From the NCBI RefSeq assembly GCF_029338315.1, contig NZ_CP119794.1:930001-994000 (forward strand): a stretch of 64,000 bases of DNA. Reading direction: 5' to 3'. The first letter of the stretch is position 1. Each line of letters starts with the position of its first letter. Under the pieces are notes generated by a model. The model had not been told where the DNA came from. It made no database searches and saw only the letters and a program-made list of their open reading frames with translations. Positions 62,311 to 64,000 of the stretch are shown here, piece by piece. The stretch comes from Haloarcula regularis (lineage in GTDB: Archaea > Halobacteriota > Halobacteria > Halobacteriales > Haloarculaceae). A program made the position numbers and the translations under genes.

Positions 62311-64000
62311 ATGGCTGCATTCACATACGCACCCGCGATCGTGCTGTTGCCGTTCGTATCGTTCCTGGTCGCGCTGTTCCTCGGCGACCGGATGCCGAAA
62401 GGCGGTGCGCTGGCCGGCATCGCCGCGACCGGTGGCTCGCTCGCCCTCTCCATCTGGGTCGCACTCACTGTCGCCGGTGGCGGCGTCTACAACGAGTTCG
62501 TCTACACGTGGGTCGCCGGCATCGAGTCGGTGACGCTGCGCTTTGGACTCCTTCTGGACCCGCTCTCTGCGCTGATGTTGCTCATCGTCACGCTCATCTC
62601 CTTCCTCGTCCACATCTTCTCGCTCGGGTACATGAACGACGAGGACGAGACGGGCCTCCCGCGCTACTACGCCGGCCTCGGCCTGTTCACGGCGAGCATG
62701 CTCGGGTTCGTCGTCGCCAACAACCTCCTGATGGCGTTCATGTTCTTCGAGCTGGTGGGGCTGTGTTCCTACCTGCTCATCGGGTTCTGGTTCCGCGAGG
62801 ACGGCCCGCCGAGCGCCGCGAAGAAGGCGTTCCTCGTCACCCGCTTCGGTGACTACTTCTTCCTCATCGGCGTCGTCGGCGTCGTCGCCACCTTCGGCAC
62901 GGGGCTGTTTGCCCCCATCACCGAGGGCGGCGAGGTCGTCGCCCAGAGCTTCCCGGTGCTGGCCGAACACGCCGTCGTCGACGGCGAGACGGCCGGCATC
63001 GCGATGCTCGACACCGTCGGCCTCGGTCCGCAGGCCTGGTTCACGGTGCTGGGCCTGCTGGTACTCGGTGGGGTCATCGGCAAGTCCGCACAGTTCCCGC
63101 TGCACACCTGGCTCCCCGACGCGATGGAGGGCCCGACGCCCGTCTCGGCGCTCATCCACGCCGCGACGATGGTCGCGGCCGGGGTCTATCTGGTCGCGCG
63201 GATGTACGGCTTCTACGCCATCTCGCCGACGGCCCTCGCCGTCATCGCGCTGGTCGGCGGCTTCACCGCCTTGTTCGCCGCCACGATGGGGCTGGTGAAA
63301 CAGGAGATCAAGCAGGTGCTCGCGTACTCCACCATCTCCCAGTACGGGTACATGATGCTCGCGCTGGGCTCGGGTGGCTACATCGCCGCCGTCTTCCACC
63401 TGACCACCCACGCCGTGTTCAAGGCGCTGCTGTTCCTCGGCGCGGGGTCGGTCATCATCGCCATGCACCACAACGAGAACATGTGGGACATGGGCGGCCT
63501 GAAAGACAAGATGCCGGTGACATACTACGCGTTCCTCTCCGGGTCGCTGGCGCTCGCTGGCATCCTGCCCTTTGCCGGCTTCTGGTCGAAAGACGAGGTG
63601 CTCTACGAGGCGCTCATCCACGGCCTGGGGAGCGAGGGCGGCCTCGCCACCTCGTACATCGTCGCGTACGCGATGGGGCTGCTGGCCGTCTTCTTCACCG
63701 GCTTCTACACCTTCCGGATGGTCTTCCTGACCTTCCACGGCGAGCCCCGGACAGACACCGCGCGTGACCCGCACGGCGTTCGCTGGAACGTCAAGGGCCC
63801 GCTGGCGGTGCTGGGCGTGCTCGCCGCGACGGTCGGGTTCATCAACATGAAGCCCGTCGCGGAACTGACCGGCGCGCACATCGACTTCCTGCACGCGTGG
63901 CTCGAGGGGCCCGAAGAGGGCGGCTGGCCGGCCGCGCTCGTGACCGACTCGCATCACTACGGCGAACTCCTCCACGACGTGGCAGGCGTCTCGGCCGGCG
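62311..64000 (+). CDS. nuoL: NADH dehydrogenase-like complex, subunit L (partial, runs off the window)
   Basis: The first 563 residues of an antiporter-like proton-pumping subunit. Seen: LPRYYAGLGLFTASMLGFVV, LMAFMFFELVGLCSYLLIGF, GKSAQFPLHTWLPDAMEGPT, TPVSALIHAATMVAAGVYLV, VLAYSTISQYGYMMLALGSG and LPFAGFWSKDEVLYE, all typical of NuoL/Nqo12. The frame is continuously open from the ATG at 62311 to the right edge, where the C-terminal lateral helix and the following nuoM/N would be expected. Confidence 0.95.
   Translation, partial: MAAFTYAPAIVLLPFVSFLVALFLGDRMPKGGALAGIAATGGSLALSIWVALTVAGGGVYNEFVYTWVAGIESVTLRFGLLLDPLSALMLLIVTLISFLVHIFSLGYMNDEDETGLPRYYAGLGLFTASMLGFVVANNLLMAFMFFELVGLCSYLLIGFWFREDGPPSAAKKAFLVTRFGDYFFLIGVVGVVATFGTGLFAPITEGGEVVAQSFPVLAEHAVVDGETAGIAMLDTVGLGPQAWFTVLGLLVLGGVIGKSAQFPLHTWLPDAMEGPTPVSALIHAATMVAAGVYLVARMYGFYAISPTALAVIALVGGFTALFAATMGLVKQEIKQVLAYSTISQYGYMMLALGSGGYIAAVFHLTTHAVFKALLFLGAGSVIIAMHHNENMWDMGGLKDKMPVTYYAFLSGSLALAGILPFAGFWSKDEVLYEALIHGLGSEGGLATSYIVAYAMGLLAVFFTGFYTFRMVFLTFHGEPRTDTARDPHGVRWNVKGPLAVLGVLAATVGFINMKPVAELTGAHIDFLHAWLEGPEEGGWPAALVTDSHHYGELLHDVAGVSAG

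Noticed and set aside
61498-63975. 825-codon minus-strand frame opposite nuoJ-nuoL
   Set aside because: Composition is dominated by Arg/His/Glu in a pattern mirroring the codon bias of the real plus-strand genes, and no family motif is visible.

Overview
The window is chromosomal DNA from a halophilic archaeon (class Halobacteria). Coding regions are GC-rich, proteins are strongly acidic, promoters look archaeal (TATA-like boxes 25-33 nt before leaderless starts), and the gene content is archaeal: S15 with S3Ae and the KEOPS subunit Pcc1, PilB3/PilC3, halocyanin, two-subunit PorAB, Lrp regulators, archaeal RibL and RibH. A Haloarcula-like lineage is plausible, but I cannot fix the genus.

Layout. 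1-2.0 kb: AT-rich spacer, then a surface protein with a PTEEPTDE tail. 2.2-5.0 kb: aa3-type cytochrome oxidase subunit I with small membrane partners, one of only 30 residues. 5.0-7.4 kb: an unknown protein and a PAS histidine kinase. 7.4-11.6 kb (minus): methylmalonyl-CoA mutase, a CBS-ParB protein and a TrkA-DHH protein. 11.7-15.0 kb (minus): an Lrp regulator and pyruvate:ferredoxin oxidoreductase PorBA. 15.3-24.7 kb: accessory enzymes and sensors (DICT protein, SnoaL-like cyclase, metallo-beta-lactamase lactonase, acyl-CoA dehydrogenase, CheC, O-methyltransferase, MscS channel, BtpA, thioredoxin-like protein, MFS transporter, winged helix). 24.9-26.5 kb: Lrp regulator plus aminotransferase. 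26.7-39.4 kb: a type IV pilus region with PilB3, PilC3, five small pilin-like genes and two large tandem pilin-like beta-repeat proteins, interrupted by TfoX-like and zinc-ribbon genes and a tRNA-Ala. 40.3-42.8 kb: a tightly coupled S15 / RecJ-like / Pcc1 / S3Ae operon. 43-54.9 kb: PurK, Agl23-like glycosylation protein, RibH, aminotransferase, RibL, JAMM protein, DHH-OB protein, PLD protein, HEAT protein, PurE. 55.1-64 kb: the Nuo complex (A, B, CD, H, I, then J, J2, K, L), split by a roughly 1.9-kb block carrying a lipoprotein, a Ca2+/Na+ exchanger and a mini zinc protein. NuoL runs off the right edge.

Functionally the window links reduced-ferredoxin production (PorAB), a Nuo-type complex (no E/F/G genes visible here) and a terminal oxidase, next to purine and flavin biosynthesis, a surface pilus and tRNA-modification/translation genes.

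Eight genes carry ten frame breaks, mostly at short homopolymers in otherwise well-conserved genes. I treat these as probable sequence errors and give each gene its full intended span. The most interesting biology is the pilus locus with its duplicated large beta-repeat pilins sharing a promoter motif, the split nuo operon, the tRNA-Ala 3'-end copies and the 36-bp perfect tandem repeat.
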